Assembly (NCBI GenBank): GCA_019745415.1 | Contig: JAIETF010000072.1 | Span: 1 to 38,842, forward strand | Reading direction: 5' to 3' | From: Candidatus Obscuribacterales bacterium | Lineage (GTDB): Bacteria > Cyanobacteriota > Vampirovibrionia > Obscuribacterales > Obscuribacteraceae | Length of the DNA: 38,842 nt | In this document: one piece after another, positions 24,148 to 31,884 of the stretch | Position numbering within the stretch: the stretch's first letter is position 1 | Layout of the letters: every line of letters starts with the position of its first letter | Program-made: the position numbers and the translations under genes | The notes under the pieces: generated by a model | Seen by the model: only the letters and a program-made list of their open reading frames with translations | Databases searched by the model: none | Told to the model about the DNA's origin: nothing

Positions 24148-25063
24148 GGCTTACCCGGTTGGTCTTTACTTTCGGAACGACACGATGGCCAAAAACACAA
24201 GGAGCCAGTACCTTTATGTCGTCTGGGGTGACGAAATCTCGCCCATCGACAAAGGCCAGCGCTTGCGCCGCTCTAACCAAAAGCCCACTGCCACGAGGGC
24301 TGACACCCAAGAGTATGGAGGGGTTTTTGCGGGTTGCCTGGACTATCTGCACGATATAGTTGACTAGGGCATCGTGCACAAAAATCTTTTTGGCGGCTTG
24401 CTTGGCGGCAATAACATCATCGACCGAGAGTATTGAATCGACTGCGAATGAGCCTTCTTGCAGCGATTTCTTGATAATCTCGCCTTCCATATCAGACTGC
24501 GGATAACCAAGCGACATTGAAATCATAAAACGGTCAAGCTGTGCCTCTGGCAGAGGGAAAGTACCGTGATGCTCAATTGGGTTCTGAGTGGCAATGACAA
24601 AGAATAAAGGTGGTAACTGCCTGGTCGTACCGTCACTGGTTACCTGCCCTTCTTCCATAGCCTCTAACAGGGAAGACTGAGTACGCGGAGTGGCTCGGTT
24701 GATCTCGTCTACCAGCAATATATTGGTGAAAATCGGACCCGGAACAAACTTAAAAACGCCTTCCTTTTGATCGTAGACGTTTACTCCGGAAACGTCTGAG
24801 GGCAGAAGGTCGGGCGTACACTGAATACGCTTGAAGTTACCCTTGATAGAGTTGGACAAACTCTTTGCAAGCAAAGTTTTACCAACCCCGGGAACATCTT
24901 CTAGGAGCACATGTCCGCCGGCAATAAGGGCCACTACCGCAAGCTTGGCGGATCTGGACTGCCCAACCAGCGCTTTACCCATATTCTGGACCAGGGCTCT
25001 GGCGGCATTGCTCATGTTTTGACCCTGCCCTTGCGGGTTGGCGACTGACTGCGGTCTATTCAC
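24098..25063 (-). CDS. MoxR-family AAA+ ATPase
   Basis: A 321-residue chaperone-like ATPase. Walker A is LLEDVPGVGKTLLAKSL (about residues 54-70), Walker B is ILLVDEINRA, sensor 1 is VIATQNPIEHHGTFPLPEAQLDRF with the family-typical NP-E-G-F-LPEAQ-DRF string, and the AAA lid follows with SPRGSGLLVRAAQALAF. The first ~20 residues (NRPQSVANPQGQGQ) are polar and disordered. The start is GTG with AAAGGAG eight bases before it. A possible -10 box (TATGAT on the - strand, 25107-25112) lies about 45 bases upstream. This is the first gene of a leftward run of seven genes that extends to the photolyase. Confidence 0.94.
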   Translation of the reverse strand: MNRPQSVANPQGQGQNMSNAARALVQNMGKALVGQSRSAKLAVVALIAGGHVLLEDVPGVGKTLLAKSLSNSIKGNFKRIQCTPDLLPSDVSGVNVYDQKEGVFKFVPGPIFTNILLVDEINRATPRTQSSLLEAMEEGQVTSDGTTRQLPPLFFVIATQNPIEHHGTFPLPEAQLDRFMISMSLGYPQSDMEGEIIKKSLQEGSFAVDSILSVDDVIAAKQAAKKIFVHDALVNYIVQIVQATRKNPSILLGVSPRGSGLLVRAAQALAFVDGRDFVTPDDIKVLAPCVFGHRVVPKVKTNRVSHGELIEKIVETIPVPA

Positions 25064-25140
25064 TAAAGGCTCCTTTCTTGACTAGTCTATGTGGTCAATC
25101 CCCTAAATCATACCCCGCGACTCTCGGTCTAAACAGCACT

Positions 25141-25158
25141 CTACCCAAATCGGGGTAG
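25141..25158. promoter_or_regulatory. inverted repeat between divergent promoters
   Basis: CTACCC-AAATCG-GGGTAG is a perfect 6-bp dyad. It lies about 30 bases from each of two -10-like boxes: TATGAT on the - strand (25107-25112) for the moxR operon, and TATAAT on the + strand (25188-25193) for the small membrane protein gene. The position suits an operator for both. Neither promoter has a recognisable -35 box. Confidence 0.4.
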
Positions 25159-25187
25159 TCAGTATGGTTTATCCGCACAATCTCTCT

Positions 25188-25193
25188 TATAAT
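25188..25193 (+). promoter_or_regulatory. -10 box TATAAT for the small membrane protein gene
   Basis: A perfect TATAAT lies 37 bases before the ATG at 25230. At 17 bases upstream the sequence TGGTTT is a poor -35, so an activator or another sigma factor may be needed. Confidence 0.5.
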
Positions 25194-25229
25194 GTGAAGT
25201 AGTACATTAAGCGGTCAAGCGGGTAGACG

Positions 25230-25430
25230 ATGTCCAACAATACCAAGTTAATCCTTCTCGGTCTGGGAGTCTGTGTGGTCCTTGGATTGGTACTGCAGTC
25301 GATTGTTGCCAATAATTTGTCGAAAACAATGAGCGGTTCGGAGCTATTGACCCCGGATCAAGCTGCCAAAAAAGCCCAAAAAGAAGCTCTCAAGCAGCAA
25401 AAAGAAAGACAACAGAACGCTGGTCACTAA
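25230..25430 (+). CDS. small single-span membrane protein, 66 residues
   Basis: The product has one N-terminal membrane helix (LILLGLGVCVVLGLVLQSIV, residues 7-26) and a soluble tail that ends in a Lys/Gln/Ala-rich helix (about 42-62). The helix could also be an uncleaved signal anchor. A good TATAAT box lies upstream; the ribosome site (GCGGG) is weak. It is divergent from the MoxR operon and convergent with the AI-2E-type permease. I recognise no family. The codon use and helix make it a likely real gene. Confidence 0.65.
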   Translation: MSNNTKLILLGLGVCVVLGLVLQSIVANNLSKTMSGSELLTPDQAAKKAQKEALKQQKERQQNAGH

Positions 25431-25433
25431 TTT

Positions 25434-25446
25434 AGAGACTGTCTCT
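25434..25446. terminator. small hairpin between convergent genes
   Basis: AGAGA-CTG-TCTCT lies in the 18 bases between two convergent stops and could end transcription from either side. The stem is short and no U-run follows, so confidence is low. Confidence 0.25.
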
Positions 25447-25448
25447 TC

Positions 25449-26621
25449 TCAATCGGTGCTCTCCGCGCTTGAGGCGACGATAGTGGCACTCTGTGCTTTT
25501 CGATTGCGATGGTCGAATAAGAGCTGCTGATAGATTACATTGACTACGCTCGCCATTGGAATGGCGAAGATGATGCCGAGAATGCCATCCAGCCTGGCAC
25601 CAATCATGATGGCGAGGAAAATCGTCACCGGATGCAAGCCGACCTTGTTGCCGATATATCTTGGGGCGACAAGATTATCTTTGATCCACTGCCCTACATT
25701 GAAGACGACAAGAATGATCAGAAATTGCCAAAGCCTGTCTAGTGGCACATTCTCCATACCGTTTACCAGAACCACCAAGGCGGCTGGCAGAAAACCCAGA
25801 AGGGGGCCGACTACAGGTACTATTTCCCAGACCGCCAGAACAAGGCCGAGCACAAGGGCGTATTGCACACCCAAAAGAAAATAAACGCCCATCATCACGA
25901 GCCCGAAGGCAAAGCCCATAACAATCTGCCCCCTAAAAAAGGACTGCAGGTTCAAATCGATTTCATGGGCCATTGAATTGAGCAGATCGTGTATACGCGA
26001 GGGCAGTCGTTCGATAAGTCGATTCTTCATGGCGTGCCCGTCTAAGAGAAAATAAAAAGATAAGACCAGGATGGACAAGCCATATAGAGCCCAAGTCGTG
26101 GTCATCATGGCCATTTCGCTCATGCGACCGACAAAAGCGCTGCTGTCTATACTAGGCAAACCCTGAGCCATCTTAGAAATCATGTCTATAGCTCTGATTT
26201 GAATCTTAGCGGCAGCCAATCTTTCATCCAGAGGAGTGAGGGAGCGAAGAAAAGTCTCGACCAGATGGGGGACTTGCTTGAATGTGTTGGAGAAAAACAA
26301 ATTGATCTGATACACCATAGACGGTACCACTATCAAAAAGGCAATCACGGCCAGGGTCAAACAAACTCCATAAATAATCACAATCGAGGCAGCACGATTC
26401 TTCAAATGCCGGCTGAGCCAATCCACCGGATTAATGAACATATATGAAAGGAGAATTGAAATACCCAAGATGCGAAAAACATCGGCAAAGAAGTAGAAAA
26501 GGTAGATAACGGCGATTATCAGCAGCACCGAAAGCAAGGCAATGGTAAGACGGCGCTGCAAAAGCTCCAGAGAAACTACTTTCTCTTGCCGCTCGCTGTT
26601 TTTCTCGGGCTGACTGTCCAT
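25449..26621 (-). CDS. AI-2E family transporter (PF01594-type permease)
   Basis: A 390-residue polytopic membrane protein with about seven to eight helices. Two N-terminal helices (IALLSVLLIIAVIYLFYFFA and ILGISILLSYMFINPVDWL) are followed by a helix, a long soluble segment and then the conserved C-terminal helices. Family features are LGFLPAALVVLVNG, GQWIKDNLVAPRYIGNKVGLHP and IFLAIMIGARLDGILGIIFAIP. The family includes exporters of autoinducer-2 and Na+/H+ antiporters, so the name does not fix the substrate. The ends are polar and disordered. It is divergent from the PhyH-type gene. Confidence 0.9.
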   Translation of the reverse strand: MDSQPEKNSERQEKVVSLELLQRRLTIALLSVLLIIAVIYLFYFFADVFRILGISILLSYMFINPVDWLSRHLKNRAASIVIIYGVCLTLAVIAFLIVVPSMVYQINLFFSNTFKQVPHLVETFLRSLTPLDERLAAAKIQIRAIDMISKMAQGLPSIDSSAFVGRMSEMAMMTTTWALYGLSILVLSFYFLLDGHAMKNRLIERLPSRIHDLLNSMAHEIDLNLQSFFRGQIVMGFAFGLVMMGVYFLLGVQYALVLGLVLAVWEIVPVVGPLLGFLPAALVVLVNGMENVPLDRLWQFLIILVVFNVGQWIKDNLVAPRYIGNKVGLHPVTIFLAIMIGARLDGILGIIFAIPMASVVNVIYQQLLFDHRNRKAQSATIVASSAESTD

Positions 26622-26644
26622 TAATCTTTACAACTGCAAATATC

Positions 26645-26659
26645 TATTCTCTGAGAATA
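26645..26659. promoter_or_regulatory. 7-1-7 palindrome in front of the dioxygenase gene
   Basis: TATTCTC-T-GAGAATA is a perfect 15-base dyad with one central base, 50 bases before ATG 26709 and 24 bases before the divergent permease start. The 7-1-7 geometry is that of Fur/PerR-family boxes, though the bases differ from their consensus. Confidence 0.4.
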
Positions 26660-26681
26660 ATACCCAGAAAGCAAAGCTTCC

Positions 26682-26697
26682 GCTCTTAGCAAAGAGC
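26682..26697. other. hairpin just before the dioxygenase start
   Basis: GCTCTT-AGCA-AAGAGC is a perfect 6-bp stem ending 11 bases before the ATG at 26709. It could hide a ribosome site or simply be part of the leader; an outer CAAAGCT/AGCTTTG pairing is an alternative fold. Confidence 0.35.
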
Positions 26698-26708
26698 TTT
26701 GTCTGCAA

Positions 26709-27791
26709 ATGAAGATAAGCTATCTAGTTAAAGCAATGCCACTAGAATGTAAAATAGTAAGAGCCAACCCGTTTCTTCAAAAGCCTTGGTCCAAAAGCCT
26801 TATTCAGATACAAATGATAGACCTGACACACGCATCCTTTTACGATCTGGCCACAAGCAAAGACTTCTGGCTGGAGATGAATCCTGGTTTTTCCATATCG
26901 GAGAAAAGCAGCAAAGTTAAGCACATTGTGCAAGCAAAACAGGTCAAACTGGACGATAAGAAGCTGAAGCTGGTGCAGGAGCAGCTGCAAGAAGAAGGCT
27001 ATTTCAAGCTGGATGAAGTATTGCCCCTGGAGGATATGCAGCGACTAGCCGGTCTTGTTGGCAAAGTTAAGAGCGAGAACTGGCCATCTGCTTTTGCCTT
27101 TGTCTATGACGAAAGCTGGGAACTCTTCTTTCACTTGCACGGACTTCTCAGCATCCTGCTTGGTGAGAAGTATCAGGTGATCCCGGCATTCTGGGCCTTT
27201 TGCGTGGAACCTGGTGCGGCAAACACGGGTTGGCGCCCGCATCGCGACCGCACGCGCCAGACCACGGTCGACAACAAAGGACGGTCTATTTCACTCAATG
27301 CCTGGATTCCAATTACTGATGCTGATCCGATGAATGGCTGTATGTACATACTGCCCGCCCATCAAGACGTCAATTATCCAAATAACCTGGCCACTATGGG
27401 GGTGGATAACCTACAGGACGTAAGAGCAGTACCAGCCAAGGCAGGCTCGGTAATAATGTGGAATGAAGCCGTTTATCATTGGGGTGGGCGCTCCAGCAAA
27501 TATGCCGGACATACCAGAATGGCTATGGCCCTAGCCTTCCAACGAAAAGACCATAGCCCTTTCGAGACTCCGCTTTTGAAGTGCCTGGAATTGCCTACAT
27601 TTGAAAGTCGCCTTTCCCTGATTGCCTATCAAATGCTGCGCTACCAAGCCCAGGGCGCGCTTTCTCCAGTCTTGCGCCAATTATCGGTAGAACTGGCTAG
27701 ACTGGGCAAACGCCTGGTAGTTCATGACCAGGGGGGACCATTCTACTATGACGCAATGGGTGAATACACCGGCGAGTGGAGGGGCATCTGA
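26709..27791 (+). CDS. phytanoyl-CoA dioxygenase (PhyH) family protein
   Basis: A 360-residue Fe(II)/2-oxoglutarate oxygenase fold. The metal motif is WRPHRDRT (HxD, about residue 178), and the distal His is in NEAVYHWGGRSSKYAGHTR with the 2-oxoglutarate-binding Arg soon after. SLNAWIPITDADPMNGCMYILP is typical of PhyH. The substrate cannot be told. The first 35 residues are not conserved-looking, so ATG 26817 (MIDLTHASFY) is a possible start. The end overlaps the next gene by 16 bases, so the two form an operon. A Fur-like 7-1-7 dyad lies upstream, which would suit an iron enzyme. Confidence 0.87.
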   Translation: MKISYLVKAMPLECKIVRANPFLQKPWSKSLIQIQMIDLTHASFYDLATSKDFWLEMNPGFSISEKSSKVKHIVQAKQVKLDDKKLKLVQEQLQEEGYFKLDEVLPLEDMQRLAGLVGKVKSENWPSAFAFVYDESWELFFHLHGLLSILLGEKYQVIPAFWAFCVEPGAANTGWRPHRDRTRQTTVDNKGRSISLNAWIPITDADPMNGCMYILPAHQDVNYPNNLATMGVDNLQDVRAVPAKAGSVIMWNEAVYHWGGRSSKYAGHTRMAMALAFQRKDHSPFETPLLKCLELPTFESRLSLIAYQMLRYQAQGALSPVLRQLSVELARLGKRLVVHDQGGPFYYDAMGEYTGEWRGI

Positions 27792-28804
27792 ACTCCAAGC
27801 CGAACCAACCTGCAACGAAAATCAAGTTGCTTGTGGCAGTCTTAGTGCTAGCCATTGGTCTTGATATAGCGGGAATGGTTTTTTTCTTCTTGTACATGGG
27901 CAACCAATCTAAATTGAGAGGCATCAAGAAAGAAAGAGATGTCTTAACCAGCAATATCAATCAGATTGGCAATATAAATGCCTTTAAGCAAGGCGAACTG
28001 GGCGAGAAAGGAGCTCCGGAACGGGAATATTTCATAGCCGAAATTGACGGCACCGAAAGCCTATACGCCTTGTCACCGCCGATGATACCACAGGCAAAAG
28101 AACACTCTTACTTAATTATTTACTTCCATGGCATGGGTTCTACCTATATGGAACCCTATATGGCGCCGGTGGACAAGCCAATCGCCCAAGCATTGAGAGA
28201 AAGACTGCAATCAGCCGCCTTTTTGTCAGTTGATTATCGAGGCAAAACTTCTTGGCTCAACGACAAAGCCTTGGCCGATACCAATCAAAATGTTCGGGCT
28301 GTGCTCAATCGCTACCCTACTGAGAAAATCATTGTGGTTGGTACTTCCATGGGAGGAGCTTCGGCGCTGGCCTATTCATTTCTGGCAGCACCAGAGATAA
28401 AGGAGAAAATTGTGGGAGTAATCGCCTGTGAAGCAGCCGGCGATTTAGCAGAGTTATTCAAGACCACGAATTCTAAGATAGTACAAGCAGGACTCGCCGA
28501 AGCTCTGGGTCTGCCTGAGCAAAGCAATGCCGCCTACAAAAGACATAGCCTATTTGAAAGGCTGAAAGAAACCGAGACCAAAGAAAGTCTAAGGAAGATT
28601 CGCTTCGCCGTGCTCTCGGCAAACCAAGATGATGTGGTGCCGGTAAAGATGCAAAAAGATATCGTATCCGCCCTGCAGGAAAATGGTATAGCTGCAGAAC
28701 TGATAAGCTTTGACGAGAAGCACGGCGTACCTCCTTCCAGCCAATATTTGAAAGGGCTGGAATATGTTATGTCGGAGCCGCCTATCAATTCTGGAACGAG
28801 ATAA
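27776..28804 (+). CDS. membrane-anchored alpha/beta hydrolase
   Basis: A 342-residue protein. A short polar start is followed by a membrane helix (KIKLLVAVLVLAIGLDIAG, about residues 16-40) that should anchor the hydrolase domain outside the cytoplasm. Catalytic features are IIYFHGMGSTYMEPY (oxyanion), VVGTSMGGASAL (nucleophile), SANQDDVVPV (acid) and FDEKHGVPPS (His). Substrate unknown. The annotated start is GTG 27776. GGAGGGG follows this GTG, so initiation a few codons downstream is possible but would need a CTG. It overlaps the PhyH-type gene by 16 bases and is convergent with the next gene. Confidence 0.82.
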   Translation: MEGHLNSKPNQPATKIKLLVAVLVLAIGLDIAGMVFFFLYMGNQSKLRGIKKERDVLTSNINQIGNINAFKQGELGEKGAPEREYFIAEIDGTESLYALSPPMIPQAKEHSYLIIYFHGMGSTYMEPYMAPVDKPIAQALRERLQSAAFLSVDYRGKTSWLNDKALADTNQNVRAVLNRYPTEKIIVVGTSMGGASALAYSFLAAPEIKEKIVGVIACEAAGDLAELFKTTNSKIVQAGLAEALGLPEQSNAAYKRHSLFERLKETETKESLRKIRFAVLSANQDDVVPVKMQKDIVSALQENGIAAELISFDEKHGVPPSSQYLKGLEYVMSEPPINSGTR

Positions 28805-28807
28805 TGG

Positions 28808-28836
28808 TCTAGACTAGTCCTAAAGACCAGTCTAGA
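28808..28836. terminator. strong hairpin between convergent genes
   Basis: TCTAGACT-a-GTC pairs with GAC-c-AGTCTAGA around the loop CTAAA: eleven base pairs with one mismatch. It sits between the + strand hydrolase stop and the - strand stop at 28844 and could act on both strands. No U-run follows. Confidence 0.5.
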
Positions 28837-28843
28837 AATTAGC

Positions 28844-29452
28844 CTAAGAGTTAGCCTTTACGCTTACTTTTTTCCAGTTGCTGCGATAGTGCAACTTCTT
28901 CCATTTACCTTCATGCTTGACAAAAACATCGGTACTGTGGGATTCCATAGCAATTGGAGTCTTGCCGCTCACAGTCTTCCTAATGACGAAGGTGACAGTG
29001 GCACGGTCGCCACTGACCTGAGCATAGGGATGCTCTATATGATAGGAAACGGTGCCGCCCTCTGAGTCTTGTTTCGACTTCTCATAGCGTCTTTTCATTT
29101 CAGCCAAAACGGCTTCACGACCGACAATCAGTTTCTTGCTGCCTTCATCGAAAGTAGAGATACTCTCGTCCATATAGTCGCCGACAGTAGCAAAATCTCC
29201 GTCGTTCAGAGCCTTGACCAAATGGTTGAGAGTATCGATAACTTTCTGAGACTCTTCACATGCGGCGTGGGGAGAGGTGCATTTAACATGACAGCCGTGA
29301 GCTTTCTCAGACTTATTCTTCTCAGCGTTATCGGCTGCTTGATGATTCCCGGCATCATCAAGAGCCGATGCTTGAGTCGGTAGGCCGACAAAAGTCCAGA
29401 TTGCCGAGACGGCGATTAATGCAATAAATCTGGTTATAGCGCTATTTTTCAT
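28844..29452 (-). CDS. exported NTF2/SnoaL-like protein (DUF4440-type)
   Basis: About 202 residues from ATG 29452, whose product starts MKNSAITRFIALIAVSAIW, a classical signal peptide ending near TQASA. GGAG lies 10 bases upstream. A longer form from ATG 29518 shares TAATG with the upstream gene stop and would add 22 polar residues before the signal. After a Cys/His-bearing segment (GCHVKCTSPHAACEES) the domain has VIDTLNHLVKALNDGDFATVGDYM, VGREAVLAEMKRRYE and GKWKKLHYRSNW. This is the cone-shaped NTF2-like fold, used as a binding or small catalytic domain; no activity can be assigned. It is co-transcribed with the coiled-coil gene upstream. Confidence 0.78.
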   Translation of the reverse strand: MKNSAITRFIALIAVSAIWTFVGLPTQASALDDAGNHQAADNAEKNKSEKAHGCHVKCTSPHAACEESQKVIDTLNHLVKALNDGDFATVGDYMDESISTFDEGSKKLIVGREAVLAEMKRRYEKSKQDSEGGTVSYHIEHPYAQVSGDRATVTFVIRKTVSGKTPIAMESHSTDVFVKHEGKWKKLHYRSNWKKVSVKANS

Positions 29453-29517
29453 GATCGATTGTCTCCGGCAATTCAACTCATATTCTTTCTTTCTATTAGC
29501 GTCTTTATCGGCTTTCA

Positions 29518-29817
29518 TTATTGCGCTTGCCTCATTGCCTGCTCAACATCGCGAAGTGCCCGATCGTTGTCTCGCATATAGGCATTCACCCTGTCAAGTT
29601 GGGTCTGCAGATTGCTTATCTGCTGCCCGAGTCGGTCAGCTTCAGTCTGCAAGTAGCGCCGCTGATCGAGCAAAGAGTCTCTGCTTTTGGCAAGACTGTT
29701 ATAGACCTGCTGCGAACTCTGCCCATAAGCCAGGCTATAGGCTGCTGCCGAAAAGACAATCTGCACGGTCAAAACAGTAAAGACCATCCATCTGGATACG
29801 GCGCCGGAAGCACGCAT
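29518..29817 (-). CDS. small exported or anchored coiled-coil protein
   Basis: A 99-residue protein. The N-terminal helix (WMVFTVLTVQIVFSAAAYSLAYG, residues 10-32) is a signal peptide or anchor. The rest is one long amphipathic helix with heptad character (RRYLQTEADRLGQQISNLQTQ and onward), so it is probably a periplasmic coiled coil. No family recognised. Its stop overlaps the upstream alternative start of the NTF2-like gene (TAATG), so they form an operon of two. It is divergent from nadC. Confidence 0.65.
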   Translation of the reverse strand: MRASGAVSRWMVFTVLTVQIVFSAAAYSLAYGQSSQQVYNSLAKSRDSLLDQRRYLQTEADRLGQQISNLQTQLDRVNAYMRDNDRALRDVEQAMRQAQ

Positions 29818-29967
29818 AAACTACTATCTCCCAACAGATATTTGCTACTAGGACAGTTTAACCGAGATATAGCTCTTTTCAAAGCATTTCTAATAAAATG
29901 GACCCTTTCAAAGTCAGCACTAAAGACAGTTTTATTTAAAGAGAAAACAAGCGAAATTGAGTGAACT

Positions 29968-30921
29968 ATGACTGAAGCCCAATTTACCAAACAACTAATC
30001 GACTCTCTCATCGCCCTTGGTCTCATAGAAGACCTGGGAGGACTGCCGGAACAGGCTTGCCATCTGGAGAGTTTCCTTTCCCCTGAGAAGTTATCCGAAC
30101 TGATTGCCCTAGATATCACCACCGCGGCTACCATAGCCGCTGATGCCAAAGTTCAAGCCAAACTGCTCCTCAAAGAATCGGCAGTTCTCTCGGGTCTGGA
30201 GTTTTGCAAGCGGGTTTTTAGCTGTCTCGACAAAGACATCGAAGTCGAAATTCTTAGACAAGACGGAACCTATATAGATGTAGACAGAGGGGAAAAGATC
30301 GAGATTGCTCTGATAAAGGGATCGGCCAGAGCAATCTTGATTGCCGAGCGACTGTCTCTCAATCTTGTTCAACGCATGTGCGGCATCGCCACCAATACGC
30401 GCAAATATGCTCAAATAGCAGCGCCCTTTGGCATCAAGATACTGGACACGCGCAAGACCATACCAGGACTAAGAGCTATAGAGAAGATGGCGGTTCTAGC
30501 TGGTGGCGGGACAAACCATCGCATGGGTCTATATGACGCGGTCTTGGTCAAGGATAATCATATTCGTGCGGCCGGTTCGATAACCAAAGCAGTAGAGAAT
30601 GTCAGAACCTATCTTAAACAGCAGCCGGAGGCCGCAGCCCGTCTCAAGAAAGACATAGAAGTAGAGGTTGCCAGCTTGGTAGAACTGCATGAAGCGCTTG
30701 ATGCCGGAGTTAATGCAGTCTTGCTTGACAATATGAGTCCAGACCAGGTTCGCCAGGCTATACAGACGATATCCAATCTTAAGAAGAGTTGCTTTGTTGA
30801 AGTCTCAGGCGGTGTAAATCTGTCAAATCTAGAGACATATCTGATTGACGGAGTAGACGCTATATCAATTGGTGCGCTCACCCACTCTGCCGTTAACATA
30901 GATCTCTCACTTGAATTCTAG
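29968..30921 (+). CDS. nadC: nicotinate-nucleotide pyrophosphorylase (carboxylating)
   Basis: NadC converts quinolinate and PRPP to nicotinate mononucleotide, CO2 and PPi in de novo NAD synthesis. Motifs: LDITTAATIAADAKVQAKLLLKES near the N-terminus, RMCGIATNTRKY, ILDTRKTIPGLRAIEKMAV, the quinolinate/PRPP-binding GGGTNHRMGLYDAVLVKDNHI, EVEVASLVEL, VLLDNMSPDQV and VEVSGGVNL. The length is 317 residues against about 280-295. The surplus is mostly an insert of about 25 residues (GLPEQACHLESFLSPEKLSE) between the usual EDLG and DITT motifs. nadA and nadB are not in this window. The gene stands alone. Confidence 0.95.
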   Translation: MTEAQFTKQLIDSLIALGLIEDLGGLPEQACHLESFLSPEKLSELIALDITTAATIAADAKVQAKLLLKESAVLSGLEFCKRVFSCLDKDIEVEILRQDGTYIDVDRGEKIEIALIKGSARAILIAERLSLNLVQRMCGIATNTRKYAQIAAPFGIKILDTRKTIPGLRAIEKMAVLAGGGTNHRMGLYDAVLVKDNHIRAAGSITKAVENVRTYLKQQPEAAARLKKDIEVEVASLVELHEALDAGVNAVLLDNMSPDQVRQAIQTISNLKKSCFVEVSGGVNLSNLETYLIDGVDAISIGALTHSAVNIDLSLEF

Positions 30922-31000
30922 ATCTTGGTTTTTAAGTGATTAAGTTTCAAACATAATCCTTCGCTTCAAGCGGCAACAAGCTCACCAGTTGGCTCATTCA

Positions 31001-31026
31001 AGCAAAGGAAGGTTTTTCCTTTTGCT
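31001..31026 (+). terminator. hairpin downstream of nadC
   Basis: AGCAAAGGAA pairs with TTCCTTTTGCT (one bulged base) around a GGTTT loop, about 80 bases after the nadC stop. It is a probable transcription end, although the T-run is inside rather than after the stem. Confidence 0.4.
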
Positions 31027-31242
31027 GAGATGCTTTACATTCCAAAACACTAGCTAAGGGTATACACTTAGATACATCTTCAGGTTGTTTTTATTTTTCA
31101 ACCGGTCAGCAAAATCGCTTGGCTAAACTGCTCAGCAAAATCCTAGTAAATCTTCCTCCTCTGGCGGAAGCGTTTACCGATTTGCTCTGGCATGAAATTT
31201 GTTTGTCTAGTAGATTTCCTGAGAAAAGTCGTCCAATTCAAT

Positions 31243-31272
31243 AGTTCAAAGCACAGTAGTTCAAAGCACAGT
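31243..31272. repeat. 15-bp tandem duplication
   Basis: AGTTCAAAGCACAGT occurs twice, head to tail, immediately before the heptad array. It may be part of the same slippage-prone tract. Confidence 0.7.
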
Positions 31273-31278
31273 TCAATT

Positions 31279-31383
31279 CTCTAGTCCCCGGTCAAAAGTC
31301 CCTAGTTCATCCCTAAGTCTCCAGTCCAAACTCCCGCTCCCCCAATCCGAACTCCCCAATCCCCAGTCCGAAGCATCAGTCCA
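31279..31383. repeat. degenerate heptanucleotide array, STRR1-like
   Basis: About fifteen 7-base units run in one register through this G-poor tract. Intact units include CCCCAAT and CCCCAGT in direct succession near 31354-31367, with degenerate versions such as CCCCGGT, CCCTAGT and CTCTAGT. CCCCA(A/G)T is the consensus I know for STRR1, a short tandem repeat family of filamentous cyanobacteria. The array fills the space just upstream of the pseudo-receiver gene and is the main content of the 513-base gap after nadC. That gap also has an 18-base dyad (CTAAG-g-GTATAC-a-CTTAG, 31054-31071). Confidence 0.6.
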
Positions 31384-31434
31384 GAATTCAGCCCCCTACC
31401 TATCCCACATTTAGATTCCAGATAGGAACAAGCA

Positions 31435-31851
31435 ATGAATCCCCCGACCAAAATCTTTATTATCGATAGTGACAGGCTTTCGCTGGTTACTCTCAGCCTC
31501 TGGCTAGATCAAGTAAGAGACTTCGAGATAGTCGGCACCTCTCTTCCATCGGGCAATCTTGAAAGAAGAATAGGCGTAGCTGAACCCGACTTGGTCATTC
31601 TCAACATTTCCACCCCATCTATCGATGCAGTCTCGGTCTTGCGCAGACTGAAACAAAGCAGGCAAGATTTACCGGTCATCTTGCTCTATGACGGCGCGAT
31701 GAAAGATCTAGAAGGTCCACTAGCGACCGAATCAGAAGCGCAGCTTTCTCCCGAAGTTTCTCTGAAAGACTTGGTTGATGTCATAAAAAAGTTCGGACTG
31801 AAGCAAAAGGTGGTCACAGGAGCTCCGCTCTACATGGTCAAAGCGGGCTGA
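31435..31851 (+). CDS. stand-alone pseudo-receiver (response-regulator-like) protein
   Basis: A 138-residue protein that is only a CheY-like receiver fold. The N-terminal strand and acidic pair are kept (IFIIDSDR, D11 and D13), and the third strand reads DLVILNISTPSID, where Asn57 replaces the phospho-acceptor Asp. The usual Thr/Ser of strand 4 and the Lys before the cis-Pro are also absent (LLYDGAMK; QLSPEV). So it should not be phosphorylated in the normal way and may act by binding. The N-terminal half resembles NarL-type receivers, but no DNA-binding domain follows. AGGA lies eight bases before the ATG. Confidence 0.82.
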   Translation: MNPPTKIFIIDSDRLSLVTLSLWLDQVRDFEIVGTSLPSGNLERRIGVAEPDLVILNISTPSIDAVSVLRRLKQSRQDLPVILLYDGAMKDLEGPLATESEAQLSPEVSLKDLVDVIKKFGLKQKVVTGAPLYMVKAG

Positions 31852-31884
31852 TTCTACAGTTCAACTACTGAACTCTAAACCTAA

